Shown here piece after piece: positions 7,932-15,595 of a DNA stretch of 64,000 bases. This stretch comes from Streptomyces sp. R302 (GTDB lineage Bacteria; Actinomycetota; Actinomycetes; Streptomycetales; Streptomycetaceae), in the NCBI RefSeq assembly GCF_012927245.1, contig NZ_JABBGE010000003.1, forward strand, positions 124,001 through 188,000. Reading direction: 5' to 3'. Below the pieces are notes generated by a model. It was not told where the DNA came from and did not search any database. It saw only the letters and a list, made by a program, of their open reading frames with translations. Position 1 is the stretch's first letter. Each line of letters starts with the position of its first letter. The translations under genes and the position numbers were made by a program.

Positions 7932-8816
7932 TCAGCGGAGCAGCAGGTCCACCACGCCCGTCAGGTCCTCCGACGGGAAGCCTTCCGCGAGGCGGCGGTG
8001 CATGAGGTTGAAGTAGGGGACGAGGAGGCCGGGGGTGACGCCCTGCTCCTCGGCGGTGGTGAGGAAGGTGGGGATGGCGGCCGTCTGCATGCCGAGGTTG
8101 CTGACCACGTTGGTGGTGTAGTCGCCGGACTTGAGCTGGTCGGCGGTCTGGGTGATGTGGGGGGCGGCCATGGCGGTGAGCCATTCGGTGAGGAAGGGGG
8201 CGAAGCCGGCCGGGTCGATGTTCTCCTTGCGGATCAGGGCGAAGGCGTGGGACGCGCCCGCGAACATGCCGTACATGGCGCTGAGCAGGGCCACGTCGTG
8301 GAGGGCGGCGTGGCCGGGGTCCGCGCCGACGAAGCGGGCGCCGGCCGGGACCGCGAGGGTCTGCCGGTGGGCCTCGAAGAGCTCCGGCGCGCCGCTGTAG
8401 AAGACGTATCCGCCGGCTTCCGGGATGCCGATCATCGGCGGGACGGCCATGATGCCGCCGTCCAGGTAGCGGGCGCCCCGGGCGGTCGCCCAGGCGGCGC
8501 GCTCGCGGGCCTGGGCGGGGGTCGTGGTGGTGAGGTTGACGAGGTCCTTGCCGGTCAGGTCGGCGTCTTTGAGCGCCTCGTCCACCGAGGTGTCGTCCAG
8601 GAGGCAGAGGATCAGCAGGTCGCTCGCCGCCACGGCGTCCGCGACGGTGGCGGCGGCCTTCGCGCCTTCGGCCACCAGCGGCTCGGTGCGGGCGGCGGTG
8701 CGGTTCCAGACGGTGAGCGGGTGCCCTGCGGCGAGCCAGGTGCGGGCGAGGGCGGTGCCCATGGCGCCGAGGCCGAGGAGGGTGACGGGGGTCTTGGCGG
8801 TTGCGTTCGCTGTCAT
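7932..8816 (-). CDS. NAD(P)-dependent imine-reductase-like dehydrogenase
   Basis: A 294-residue protein of the 6-phosphogluconate dehydrogenase/beta-hydroxyacid dehydrogenase superfamily. The Rossmann motif is LLGLGAMGTALARTWLAAGH, followed by VWNRTAART, the NADP-specificity loop. The all-helical C-terminal half includes HDVALLSAMYGMF. Its Asp aligns with the catalytic residue of bacterial imine reductases, and no 6PGDH-type catalytic Lys is evident. The substrate is unknown. It is divergent from an HxlR regulator, with a palindromic operator between them, so it is probably the regulator's target. Confidence 0.8.
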   Translation of the reverse strand: MTANATAKTPVTLLGLGAMGTALARTWLAAGHPLTVWNRTAARTEPLVAEGAKAAATVADAVAASDLLILCLLDDTSVDEALKDADLTGKDLVNLTTTTPAQARERAAWATARGARYLDGGIMAVPPMIGIPEAGGYVFYSGAPELFEAHRQTLAVPAGARFVGADPGHAALHDVALLSAMYGMFAGASHAFALIRKENIDPAGFAPFLTEWLTAMAAPHITQTADQLKSGDYTTNVVSNLGMQTAAIPTFLTTAEEQGVTPGLLVPYFNLMHRRLAEGFPSEDLTGVVDLLLR

Positions 8817-8853
8817 GCCTCAAGGCTGTGGCAGGGCTCTGACCTGCTCAAGT

Positions 8854-8871
8854 ACCCACTTCGGAGTGGGT
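8854..8871. promoter_or_regulatory. Palindromic operator between dehydrogenase and HxlR genes
   Basis: A perfect inverted repeat ACCCACT-TCGG-AGTGGGT lies in the 94-bp divergent gap. HxlR-type regulators bind such inverted repeats near their own promoters, so this is the likely site controlling both genes. Confidence 0.6.
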
Positions 8872-8910
8872 GGTTACCCTGAGGTGAGCGAGCAGGTCAG
8901 GAGGGTGGGC

Positions 8911-9267
8911 ATGACGACGGTGAATCGGCCCGCGGATGACGATGGGCATGTGTGCGGGATCGACACCACCATGGAGGTCATCGGCGGGAAGTGGAAGGTG
9001 CTGATCCTCTGGGCGCTCCGCGAGGGGCCCGAGCGGCGGTTCGGGGAGCTGCGGCGGATGGTGCCGGGGATCACCGAGAAGGTGCTCGCCTCCCACCTGC
9101 GCGAGATGGAGGCGGACGGGATCGTGCGCCGCGTCTCGTACGACGAGGTGCCCCCTCGGGTCGAGTACGGGCTCACGAAAGACGGTCTTCGGTTGAACGA
9201 CGCGCTCGAACCGCTTGCCGCTTGGGGGCGGGAGAGGCGGGAGGGGCGGGAGCACGTCGTCGAGTGA
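8911..9267 (+). CDS. HxlR-family winged-helix regulator
   Basis: A 118-residue HxlR protein. It has the conserved N-terminal cysteine (CGIDTTMEVIGGKWKVLILW), the winged helix (RRFGELRRMVPGITEKVLASHLREME) and the C-terminal part VPPRVEYGLTKDGLRLNDALEPLAAWG. ATG at 8911 is chosen because AGGAGG at 8899-8904 is well spaced; an in-frame GTG at 8884 exists. HxlR proteins sense aldehydes, quinones or redox stress in several bacteria. It ends 3 bases from the end of the convergent kinase gene. Confidence 0.9.
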   Translation: MTTVNRPADDDGHVCGIDTTMEVIGGKWKVLILWALREGPERRFGELRRMVPGITEKVLASHLREMEADGIVRRVSYDEVPPRVEYGLTKDGLRLNDALEPLAAWGRERREGREHVVE

Positions 9268-9270
9268 TGC

Positions 9271-10812
9271 TCAGCCGCCCAGTTCCTTCGCCAGGGCGTC
9301 CGCTTCGTTCTTGGTGAAGCTGCCGGAGATCTGGATCTCGTTGCCGGGGATGGGGCTGGAGACCGACGGGGCGCTGATCAGGCGGTCGCCCAGGAGGATG
9401 GCGATCTGGTTCTTGGGGGCGTCGCGCTTCGAGGCCAGTTCGGTGAGGGCCGTGAAGCGTTTGCCGTCGGCGTTCTGGAAGGTCGCCTTGACCAGGGCGC
9501 CGCCCAGCGACGGTTCCAGCGCGGACTCCACCTTGCGGAGCTGTTTCACGCTCATGCGTTCCGCGTCCCGGGTCGAGACGCGGAAGCACGTCTTCGTCTT
9601 CTCGTCGTAGAAGGTCGGCGGCGCCATCGCGTCCGTGCACTCACCGGCCGCCGTCTCCTCGACCAGGGCCAGCCGCAGGTCCTGCCGTACGGGGGAGAGG
9701 CCGGGGTCGTCGGGGAGCAGGGCGTAGACGGTGGCGGCGGCGCCGGCGGCCAGGGCGACGGCGAGCGTGGTCGTGACCGGGGTGGGGCGGCGGGTGCGGG
9801 CGGGCGCGGGGCGCGGGAGGCGGCGGGTGCGGTTCGGGGCCGGGCGCGCGACTCGGTCGGTGGCGGCGTCGGCGGCGTACCGGCGGCCCGCCGCCCCGGC
9901 CTCCTGCGTGCGGCGGACCCGGTGGCGTTCGATGGCGCGGGCCCAGTCGTCGGGCAGCCAGTCGGCGGCGCCGTGCGCCTGCGGCCGGGCGGCGAGGACC
10001 GGTTCGACGACGTCGAGCAGGGCGGCGGGGGACGGGCGGTCGGCGGGGGCCACGGCGAGGCACGGCAGGACGAGTTCGGCCGCGTCGGACGGCAGTCCGC
10101 GCAGGTCGAGGTCGGCCTCGGCGGCCCTGACCAGCTGCTCCATCGCCGTGCCGTGGCCCATGCCCCGGTAGGGGCTGCGGCCGGTGAGCAGGAAGAAGAA
10201 GGTGGCGCCGAGCGAGAAGACGTCGGACGCGGGGGTGGTCGGCTCGCCGCGCGCCTGCTCGGGGGCGGCGAAGGGGATGGTGCCGAGCGCGTTGCCGGTA
10301 CGGGTGAGGTCGGCGGCCTGCGAGATGCCGAAGTCGATCACCCGGGGCCCCTCCTCGGGCAGCAGGATGTTCGACGGCTTCACGTCCCGGTGGACGAGCC
10401 CGGCGGCATGGATGTCGGTGAGCGCCTCCGCCGTGCCGGCGGCGATCCACGCCAGCGACTCGGCCGGCAACGGGCCCTGACCCGCGACGAGTTCGTGCAG
10501 CGACGGGGCCGGGATGTACTCGGTGGCCAGCCACGGGACCTCGGCGTCGGCGTCCGCGCCGACGATCCCGGCGGTGAAGGGGCCGTGCACCCGCTGGGCG
10601 AGCGCCGCCTCGCGGGCGAAGCGGCGCCGGTCCTCGGGGGCGATGGTCCCGCCGTCGGCGGCGCCGAGCAGGGTCTTCACGGCCACCGTCCGCCCGCCGG
10701 GCGACCGGGCCACGTACACCCGGCCCATCCCGCCGCCGGCCAGTTCGGTGAGGACGGTGTACGGGCCGATCCGGTCGCCCGGCCGCACCCCGCCCCCTCG
10801 CTGCTCCGCCAC
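9271..10812 (-). CDS. Membrane Ser/Thr protein kinase with SecD-like extracytoplasmic domain
   Basis: A 513-residue Hanks-type kinase. It has a glycine loop (AGGGMGRVYVA), the ATP lysine K46 (VAVK), HRDVKPSN at 141-148, DFG at 160-162 and APE at about 183. A Pro/Arg-rich linker leads to one transmembrane helix at about 348-366. The outer part, from about residue 370, ends in KNQIAILLGDRLISAPSV ... ISGSFTKNEADALAKEL, which closely resembles the P1 head subdomain of SecD. That is unusual for a kinase sensor, where PASTA or beta-propeller domains are commoner. GTG start follows GGAGGGGGAGG. Ligand unknown. Confidence 0.88.
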   Translation of the reverse strand: MAEQRGGGVRPGDRIGPYTVLTELAGGGMGRVYVARSPGGRTVAVKTLLGAADGGTIAPEDRRRFAREAALAQRVHGPFTAGIVGADADAEVPWLATEYIPAPSLHELVAGQGPLPAESLAWIAAGTAEALTDIHAAGLVHRDVKPSNILLPEEGPRVIDFGISQAADLTRTGNALGTIPFAAPEQARGEPTTPASDVFSLGATFFFLLTGRSPYRGMGHGTAMEQLVRAAEADLDLRGLPSDAAELVLPCLAVAPADRPSPAALLDVVEPVLAARPQAHGAADWLPDDWARAIERHRVRRTQEAGAAGRRYAADAATDRVARPAPNRTRRLPRPAPARTRRPTPVTTTLAVALAAGAAATVYALLPDDPGLSPVRQDLRLALVEETAAGECTDAMAPPTFYDEKTKTCFRVSTRDAERMSVKQLRKVESALEPSLGGALVKATFQNADGKRFTALTELASKRDAPKNQIAILLGDRLISAPSVSSPIPGNEIQISGSFTKNEADALAKELGG

Positions 10813-10824
10813 CGCGCCTCCCCC

Positions 10825-10856
10825 TCCGTGGTGATCACGGTTCCGTGGTGATCACG
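10825..10856. repeat. Direct repeat containing GTGATCAC palindromes upstream of kinase
   Basis: TCCGTGGTGATCACG occurs at 10825-10839 and again at 10842-10856, 17 bp apart. Each copy contains the perfect palindrome GTGATCAC. It sits just upstream of the kinase start on the minus strand, so it may be an operator. No regulator is known for it. Confidence 0.45.
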
Positions 10857-10933
10857 TCTCGCCCCGGGAGAAGGCTAGGGGGCCGGGGTGTGGCCGGTCC
10901 ACAACGATCGTGAAAGGGAGGGGAGTTGAGGTG

Positions 10934-12382
10934 TCAGTCCTGCTGATTCCGCAGGGCGTCCAGCTGGTCGAGGAACCAGCGCTGCGGGGGCAGGGCGGTG
11001 GCGGCCTCGGCGAGGCGGCCGGTGCGCGCGGCGCGTTCCTCGGCCGGCATGCCGAGCGCCGTGTGGAGGGCCTCGGCGGTGGCCGAGACGTCGAAGGGGT
11101 CGACGGTGAGGGCGTGCTCGCCCAGCTCGCGGTGGGCGCCCGCGCCGGTCGACAGGACCAGGGCGCAGCCCGCGTCGGAGACCACGGGTATCTCCTTCGC
11201 CACCAGGTTCATGCCGTCCCTGACCGGGTTGACCAGGGCCACGTCGGCGAGGCGGTACGCGGCGAGGGAGCGGGTGAAGTCGTCCTCGACGGAGACCAGG
11301 ACCGGCCGCCAGCCGTCCGTACCGAACTCGGCGTTGATCTCCTCGGCGAGGGCGACGACGGACTCCGTGTACGCGCGGTACGACTCCAGGTCCTGCCGGG
11401 AGGGGTAGGCGGAGGCCAGGTGGACGACCCGGTCGCGCCACTCGGGGTGCTCCGTCAGCAGCTCCCGGTAGGCCAGCAGGCCGCGCAGGATGTTCTTCGA
11501 CAGTTCGGTGCGGTCGACGCGGACGATGGTCTTCCGGTCCCCGACCTCCTCACGGAGCCTGGCCAGGCGTTCGTCGACCTGGGGGCGGTGGGCGAGGGCC
11601 CGCAGCTCGTCGCCGTCGACGCCGAGCGCGTACACCCGGACGCGGGTCCTGCCCTTCCCGGTGTCGTGCCGCCGCCACTCCACGCCGTGCCAGGGGGCGC
11701 CGCTGGGCCACAGCCCCTGGGCGTGGCCGGTCGCGTCCTCGCGCTGTTGGAAGCAGCCGATGAAGGAGGACGCCCATCCCCAGGTGTGGAAACCGAGCTC
11801 GTCGGCGCCGAGCATGCCCCACAGCAGCTCCTCGACGATGTCGTCCGGCACCATCCGCAGGTACTCCGGCGACGCCCACGGCGTGTGCGTGAAGTGACCG
11901 ATCCTGAGGTCGGGGCGGAGCTCGCGCAGCATCCCGGGGACGAGCGCCAGGTGGTAGTCCTGCACCAGGACCGACGCGCCCTCGGCCGCCTCGGCGGCCA
12001 GCGCCTCCGCGAAGGCGCGGTTGTAGGCGCGGTAGGAGGCCCAGTGGCGGCGGAAGGCTGCGTCGAAGACGGGCTCGCGGGGGATGTCGTACAGGTGGTG
12101 GTGGAGGAACCACAGCACCGAGTTCGCGATGCCGTTGTACGCGTCGGCGTACACCTCCGGGTCGATGTCCAGCATCCGCACCCCGGGCTCGGCGACGCCG
12201 CGCCGGACGGCCTCGCGGTCGCCGTCGCCGAGCGCCGCGCACACCCACAGGCTGTCCTGGGAGTCCACGGCGCTCAGGCCGGAGACGAGGCCGCCGCCGC
12301 CCCTGCGGGAGGAGAGCGTGCCGTCGTCGCCGAGCGCGTACGAGACGGGGCCTCGGTTGGATGCCACGAGTACGGAAGCCAT
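10934..12382 (-). CDS. otsA: Trehalose-6-phosphate synthase
   Basis: A 482-residue GT20 glycosyltransferase that makes trehalose 6-phosphate from UDP-glucose (GDP-glucose in some actinomycetes) and glucose 6-phosphate. The start MASVLVASNRGPVSY and GGGGLVSGL are the family N-terminal signature. VQDYHLALVPGML and FTHTPWASPEYLRM hold sugar-binding residues, RVDRTELSKNI aligns with the nucleotide-binding Arg/Lys region, and NPVRDGMNLVAKE is the late signature. It lies next to the sugar-phosphate gene gpgS, a grouping that suggests compatible-solute metabolism. No otsB phosphatase gene is in the window. Confidence 0.93.
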   Translation of the reverse strand: MASVLVASNRGPVSYALGDDGTLSSRRGGGGLVSGLSAVDSQDSLWVCAALGDGDREAVRRGVAEPGVRMLDIDPEVYADAYNGIANSVLWFLHHHLYDIPREPVFDAAFRRHWASYRAYNRAFAEALAAEAAEGASVLVQDYHLALVPGMLRELRPDLRIGHFTHTPWASPEYLRMVPDDIVEELLWGMLGADELGFHTWGWASSFIGCFQQREDATGHAQGLWPSGAPWHGVEWRRHDTGKGRTRVRVYALGVDGDELRALAHRPQVDERLARLREEVGDRKTIVRVDRTELSKNILRGLLAYRELLTEHPEWRDRVVHLASAYPSRQDLESYRAYTESVVALAEEINAEFGTDGWRPVLVSVEDDFTRSLAAYRLADVALVNPVRDGMNLVAKEIPVVSDAGCALVLSTGAGAHRELGEHALTVDPFDVSATAEALHTALGMPAEERAARTGRLAEAATALPPQRWFLDQLDALRNQQD

Positions 12383-12464
12383 GTGGCGAACCTAGCCCGT
12401 CCCGTAAACGCTCAAACGTACGTATACAAGACGGGCTGATCCGGCCACGCTGCGTCGCCGCAGG

Positions 12465-14297
12465 TCAGTCGCGTCGGCCTCGCATCGCCGCCTTCGCCAC
12501 CAGGCCCGTGCCGGCGAGCACCACGGCCAGGGCGCCGAGCAACCAGAGCCGCTCGCCGCGGGCACCGGTCTCGGCCATGGAGCCGCCGCCGTGCGGAGGG
12601 CCGGGGGCCGGGGCCGGCGGCGGGGGCGGGGCCGGCGCCGGGGGCGGGCCGGGGGCGGTGGTCGTGCCGGTGGGGCCGGACGCCGACGGCTCCGGTGTCG
12701 ACGGTTCCGGTGTCGACGGTTCCGATGCCGACGGTTCCGGTGTCGACGGGGACGGGCTCGGGTCCGGCTTCTCCGGCTCCGGGGCCACCGCGCACGCCGG
12801 GTCCTCGCCGACCTCACCGCCCTCGCCGCAGTGGGAGCGCGGCGAGCTCACCACGACCGCGTCGCGGAGCCTTCCGTCGCCCGTCGCCGGGGCCTTCACC
12901 TTCACCGAGTACGTGACGGTGGCCGTCTTCCCGGCCGGGAGGTCGCCGGTCCAGCCGATCCTCGGCTTCTCGTACGCGACCTCGCCGAGGTCCGCCTTCG
13001 CGTCGCCCGCGTAGTCGGCGTCGTCGAGGGTCTCGGTGAGGTCGTCGGCGAGGGAGGCGTCCGGGTGGTCGAGCCCGCTGACGTTCTTCGCGGTGATCGT
13101 GTACGTGAGGGTGTCCCCGGGCTCCACCGTGCGCGGGTGTGCCGTTCTGGTGACCTCCAGGTCCGGTACCGGCACCGAGAGGGCGAGGCCGGAGGGCACG
13201 TAGGCGTCGCCGTCGGTGGAGAAGGTCAGTTCGGCGGAGGTCGCGCCGACCGGGATCGCGCCGTCGGGGACGTCGAACTCCTTCGCGTCGAGGGACAGGT
13301 TGTCGACGAGGTCCGGGGAGACCGCGCCGTCGTCCTCGCCGACGAAGAAGTCGTCCGCGCTGCCTGTGCGGGACTCGGTGACGTGCTTCCCGTCGACGAG
13401 GAGCGTGTCGCCGGGGGTGTTCCCGTCGCCCCCGTACGCCGTCACGCTCGCCCGCGCCCTCCCCGGGGAGCGGTGGAAGCCGTCCACCGTGACCGCCGTC
13501 GCGGGGGAGGTCGAGCGCTGGAGGACGTGTCCGCCGTAGAGGTGGACGGAGCGCCGCTCCGGCGCCTTCACCGGGTCGGGGCCCGGGAAGCGGTGGACGA
13601 CGGTGAGGGACCAGCCGGCGACGCAGCCCTGGCCGTTCGGCGCCCAGACGCCGCTCACACCGACCGCCACCGGCGCGTCCGTCCCCGAGACGCCCGCGAA
13701 GGCGGCGGTCACGTCGGACTCGCCCGTGTAGTAGTGCGGGCCGCCGGTGTCGGCCGGGTCGACGACCATGCTGTCGATCGAGACGGGTGCCGCCGCCTTC
13801 GCGCCGACCGCGAGCAGCGGGGCCGTCGTCGCCGGGTCGCCGGGGGAGGGCGCCACGTCCGTGCCGGAGTCGTCGCAGCGCTTCAGCCTTGCCCCGCCGG
13901 GGACCCGGTACGTGCCGTCGTTGCCGCCCCAGAAGAGGCGGGCGTACGCCACCTCGGCGCCCTCGGGGATCCGGATCCGGCCGGTGCTGGAGCCGTACGC
14001 GTCGCCGGTGCCGGCGGTGTCGAGGCGTCGCATCACGAAGGCGTCGTTGTCGTCCGGGCCCTCGCCCTTCGTGGCGGTCGCGCAGCGGGCGGCCACGTCG
14101 GCGGGGGTCTCCGGGCAGCCCATGACGGTGTTGCCGATGGTGGCGAAGTCCCCGTACAGGGACGCCTGGTACCGCTCGCCGAAGGGTTCGACGACGTCGG
14201 CGGCGGCCGGTGGGGCCGCCGCCGCCCAGAGCGGGCTCGCGGCGAGCAGTCCCGCCGCGAGCACCCGGGAGAACGAGTGCGATGATCTGAAGCGCAT
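12465..14297 (-). CDS. Sortase-anchored DUF11-domain cell-surface protein
   Basis: About 610 residues. A signal peptide (SRVLAAGLLAASPLWAAAAPPAAAD) precedes a large beta-rich region. A DUF11-like domain follows (DLEVTRTAHPRTVEPGDTLT to TYSVKVKAP), then a Pro/Ser/Thr/Glu wall-spanning segment with tandem TPEPS repeats. The C-terminus has MAETG, close to the LAxTG signal of class E sortases, a hydrophobic helix (LWLLGALAVVLAGTGLVA) and a basic tail (KAAMRGRRD). The protein should be covalently linked to peptidoglycan. The start at 14297 lacks an obvious ribosome site. Function beyond surface display is unknown. Confidence 0.82.
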   Translation of the reverse strand: MRFRSSHSFSRVLAAGLLAASPLWAAAAPPAAADVVEPFGERYQASLYGDFATIGNTVMGCPETPADVAARCATATKGEGPDDNDAFVMRRLDTAGTGDAYGSSTGRIRIPEGAEVAYARLFWGGNDGTYRVPGGARLKRCDDSGTDVAPSPGDPATTAPLLAVGAKAAAPVSIDSMVVDPADTGGPHYYTGESDVTAAFAGVSGTDAPVAVGVSGVWAPNGQGCVAGWSLTVVHRFPGPDPVKAPERRSVHLYGGHVLQRSTSPATAVTVDGFHRSPGRARASVTAYGGDGNTPGDTLLVDGKHVTESRTGSADDFFVGEDDGAVSPDLVDNLSLDAKEFDVPDGAIPVGATSAELTFSTDGDAYVPSGLALSVPVPDLEVTRTAHPRTVEPGDTLTYTITAKNVSGLDHPDASLADDLTETLDDADYAGDAKADLGEVAYEKPRIGWTGDLPAGKTATVTYSVKVKAPATGDGRLRDAVVVSSPRSHCGEGGEVGEDPACAVAPEPEKPDPSPSPSTPEPSASEPSTPEPSTPEPSASGPTGTTTAPGPPPAPAPPPPPAPAPGPPHGGGSMAETGARGERLWLLGALAVVLAGTGLVAKAAMRGRRD

Positions 14298-14335
14298 AAA
14301 AGGGCAATGTAGGCAAAGCCCATCATCTACGGACG

Positions 14336-15316
14336 TTACGCCACGCGTCGCTGCGCGTACTCCGCGATCTCGACCATCGGCGGGCGCTCCTCCGTGTCCA
14401 CCGCGTACGTGTGCGGCTCGAAGCCGTGCTCGCCCCGCTCGAACTGGGTGAGCCGGGGGCGTACGAGATGACCCCGGGAGAGCCGCAGCTGCGCCGTGCG
14501 GTAGATCGCCGCCGCCATCCGGCCCAGCGCCTGTCCGTCCTGGTGGCGGTGCTTGCGGACCCCGACGTCGACCTGCGCGAGGGCGTCCAGGCCCACCGTG
14601 TGCAGCGCGTCGACGAGGAGGCCCAGCTCCACTCCGTAACCGACGGGGAAGGGGAGCCGTTCGAGCAGCGAGCGGCGGGCCGCGTACTCGCCGCCCAGCG
14701 GCTGGACGAAGCCGGCGAGGCGCGGCCAGTGCAGATTGAGCAGCGGGCGCGCCACCAGCTCCGTCACGCGACCGCCCTGACCAGGTGTCTTGCCGGAGGC
14801 GAGCCCATCGGGTTCCGTGCCGAAGGGGCGGTCGTACATGGCCTTGACGAAGTCGACGTCCGGGTCGGTGAGGAGCGGGCCGACGATGCCGGTGACGAAG
14901 TCCGCCGAGAAGTCCTTCAGGTCCGCGTCGACGAAGCAGACGACGTCCCCGCCGGTCACCATGAGCGAGCGCCACAGGACCTCGCCCTTGCCCGGGACCG
15001 CCGGGATCCGGGGGAGGATGGCGTCGCGGGCGACGACCCGCGCGCCGGCCGCCGCCGCGACCTCGGCGGTGCGGTCGGTGGAGCCCGAGTCGATCACCAC
15101 CAGCTCGTCGACGAGCGGCACGGCCTCGGTCATCAGCTCGCGCCGGATCACGCTGACGATGTCCCCGACCGTCGCCTCCTCGTTCAGCGCGGGCAGCACC
15201 ACGCTGACCGTCGTCCCCCGCTTGGCGGCGAGCAGCCGCTCCAGGGGGCGGTCGGACACGGACCAGGACCGCCGGGTCAGCCAGCGCTCCACTTCTTCCA
15301 GCAACGTGATCTCCAT
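14336..15316 (-). CDS. gpgS: Glucosyl-3-phosphoglycerate synthase
   Basis: A GT-A/GT81 glycosyltransferase. TVSVVLPALNEEATVGDIV, ELVVIDSGSTDRT and the DXD-type metal site in VCFVDADLKDF are all present. So are the GpgS-specific parts LHWPRLAGFVQPLGGEYAARR and VGYGVELGLLVD. It transfers glucose to 3-phosphoglycerate, the first step toward glucosylglycerate and methylglucose polysaccharides. The start at 15316 gives 326 residues, the family's usual length. An upstream ATG at 15391 would add 25 residues and is the main alternative. It is divergent from the SAM-riboswitch operon. Confidence 0.85.
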   Translation of the reverse strand: MEITLLEEVERWLTRRSWSVSDRPLERLLAAKRGTTVSVVLPALNEEATVGDIVSVIRRELMTEAVPLVDELVVIDSGSTDRTAEVAAAAGARVVARDAILPRIPAVPGKGEVLWRSLMVTGGDVVCFVDADLKDFSADFVTGIVGPLLTDPDVDFVKAMYDRPFGTEPDGLASGKTPGQGGRVTELVARPLLNLHWPRLAGFVQPLGGEYAARRSLLERLPFPVGYGVELGLLVDALHTVGLDALAQVDVGVRKHRHQDGQALGRMAAAIYRTAQLRLSRGHLVRPRLTQFERGEHGFEPHTYAVDTEERPPMVEIAEYAQRRVA

Positions 15317-15425
15317 CTCGCGGATCGGACGACCGTCTCCACCTTCGAAGCCTTCGGTTACAGTCTTGAACAACGCGGAGGCCCGATGCATGTCGGGGTG
15401 CCGCCCGCGTCTCACAATCGAATAC

Positions 15426-15580
15426 CGCTCATCCAGAGGGGCAGAGGGATACGGCCCGTTGAAGCCCCGGCAACCCTCCAGTCGGTTTGTCTTGCGTCGT
15501 CTTACGCCAGCGAGGCCCCCGGCTAGGGAAGGTGCCAAATCCGTCTCATGGCGAAATGCGTCATGAGGAAGATGAGGAGA
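15426..15580 (+). promoter_or_regulatory. SAM-I (S-box) riboswitch
   Basis: The sequence follows the SAM-I core closely. CTCATC (15428-15433) pairs with GATGAG (15571-15576) as P1. CAGAGGGGCAGAGGGA and GGCCCGTTGAAGCCCCGGCAACC form the P2/P3 core with its kink-turn. GGTGCCAAATCC is the J3/4-P3 return strand, and P4 is CTCATG/CATGAG (15545-15550 and 15562-15567). The 3' strand of P1 runs straight into AGGAGA, the best ribosome site for the next gene, so control may be at translation. It regulates the ThrC-like gene downstream. Confidence 0.92.
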
Positions 15581-15595
15581 AAGGGCCTCCCCTCC

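Noticed and set aside
12691..12750. CRISPR or integration repeat in the GTCGACGGTTCCGG run
   Set aside because: It encodes the TPEPS repeats of the wall-spanning region of the surface protein and is in frame throughout.
15548..15595. Upstream start of the ThrC-like gene (adds MAKCVMRKMRRKG)
   Set aside because: This ATG and the following codons are the P4 and P1 strands of the SAM riboswitch, so the extension is most likely not translated.
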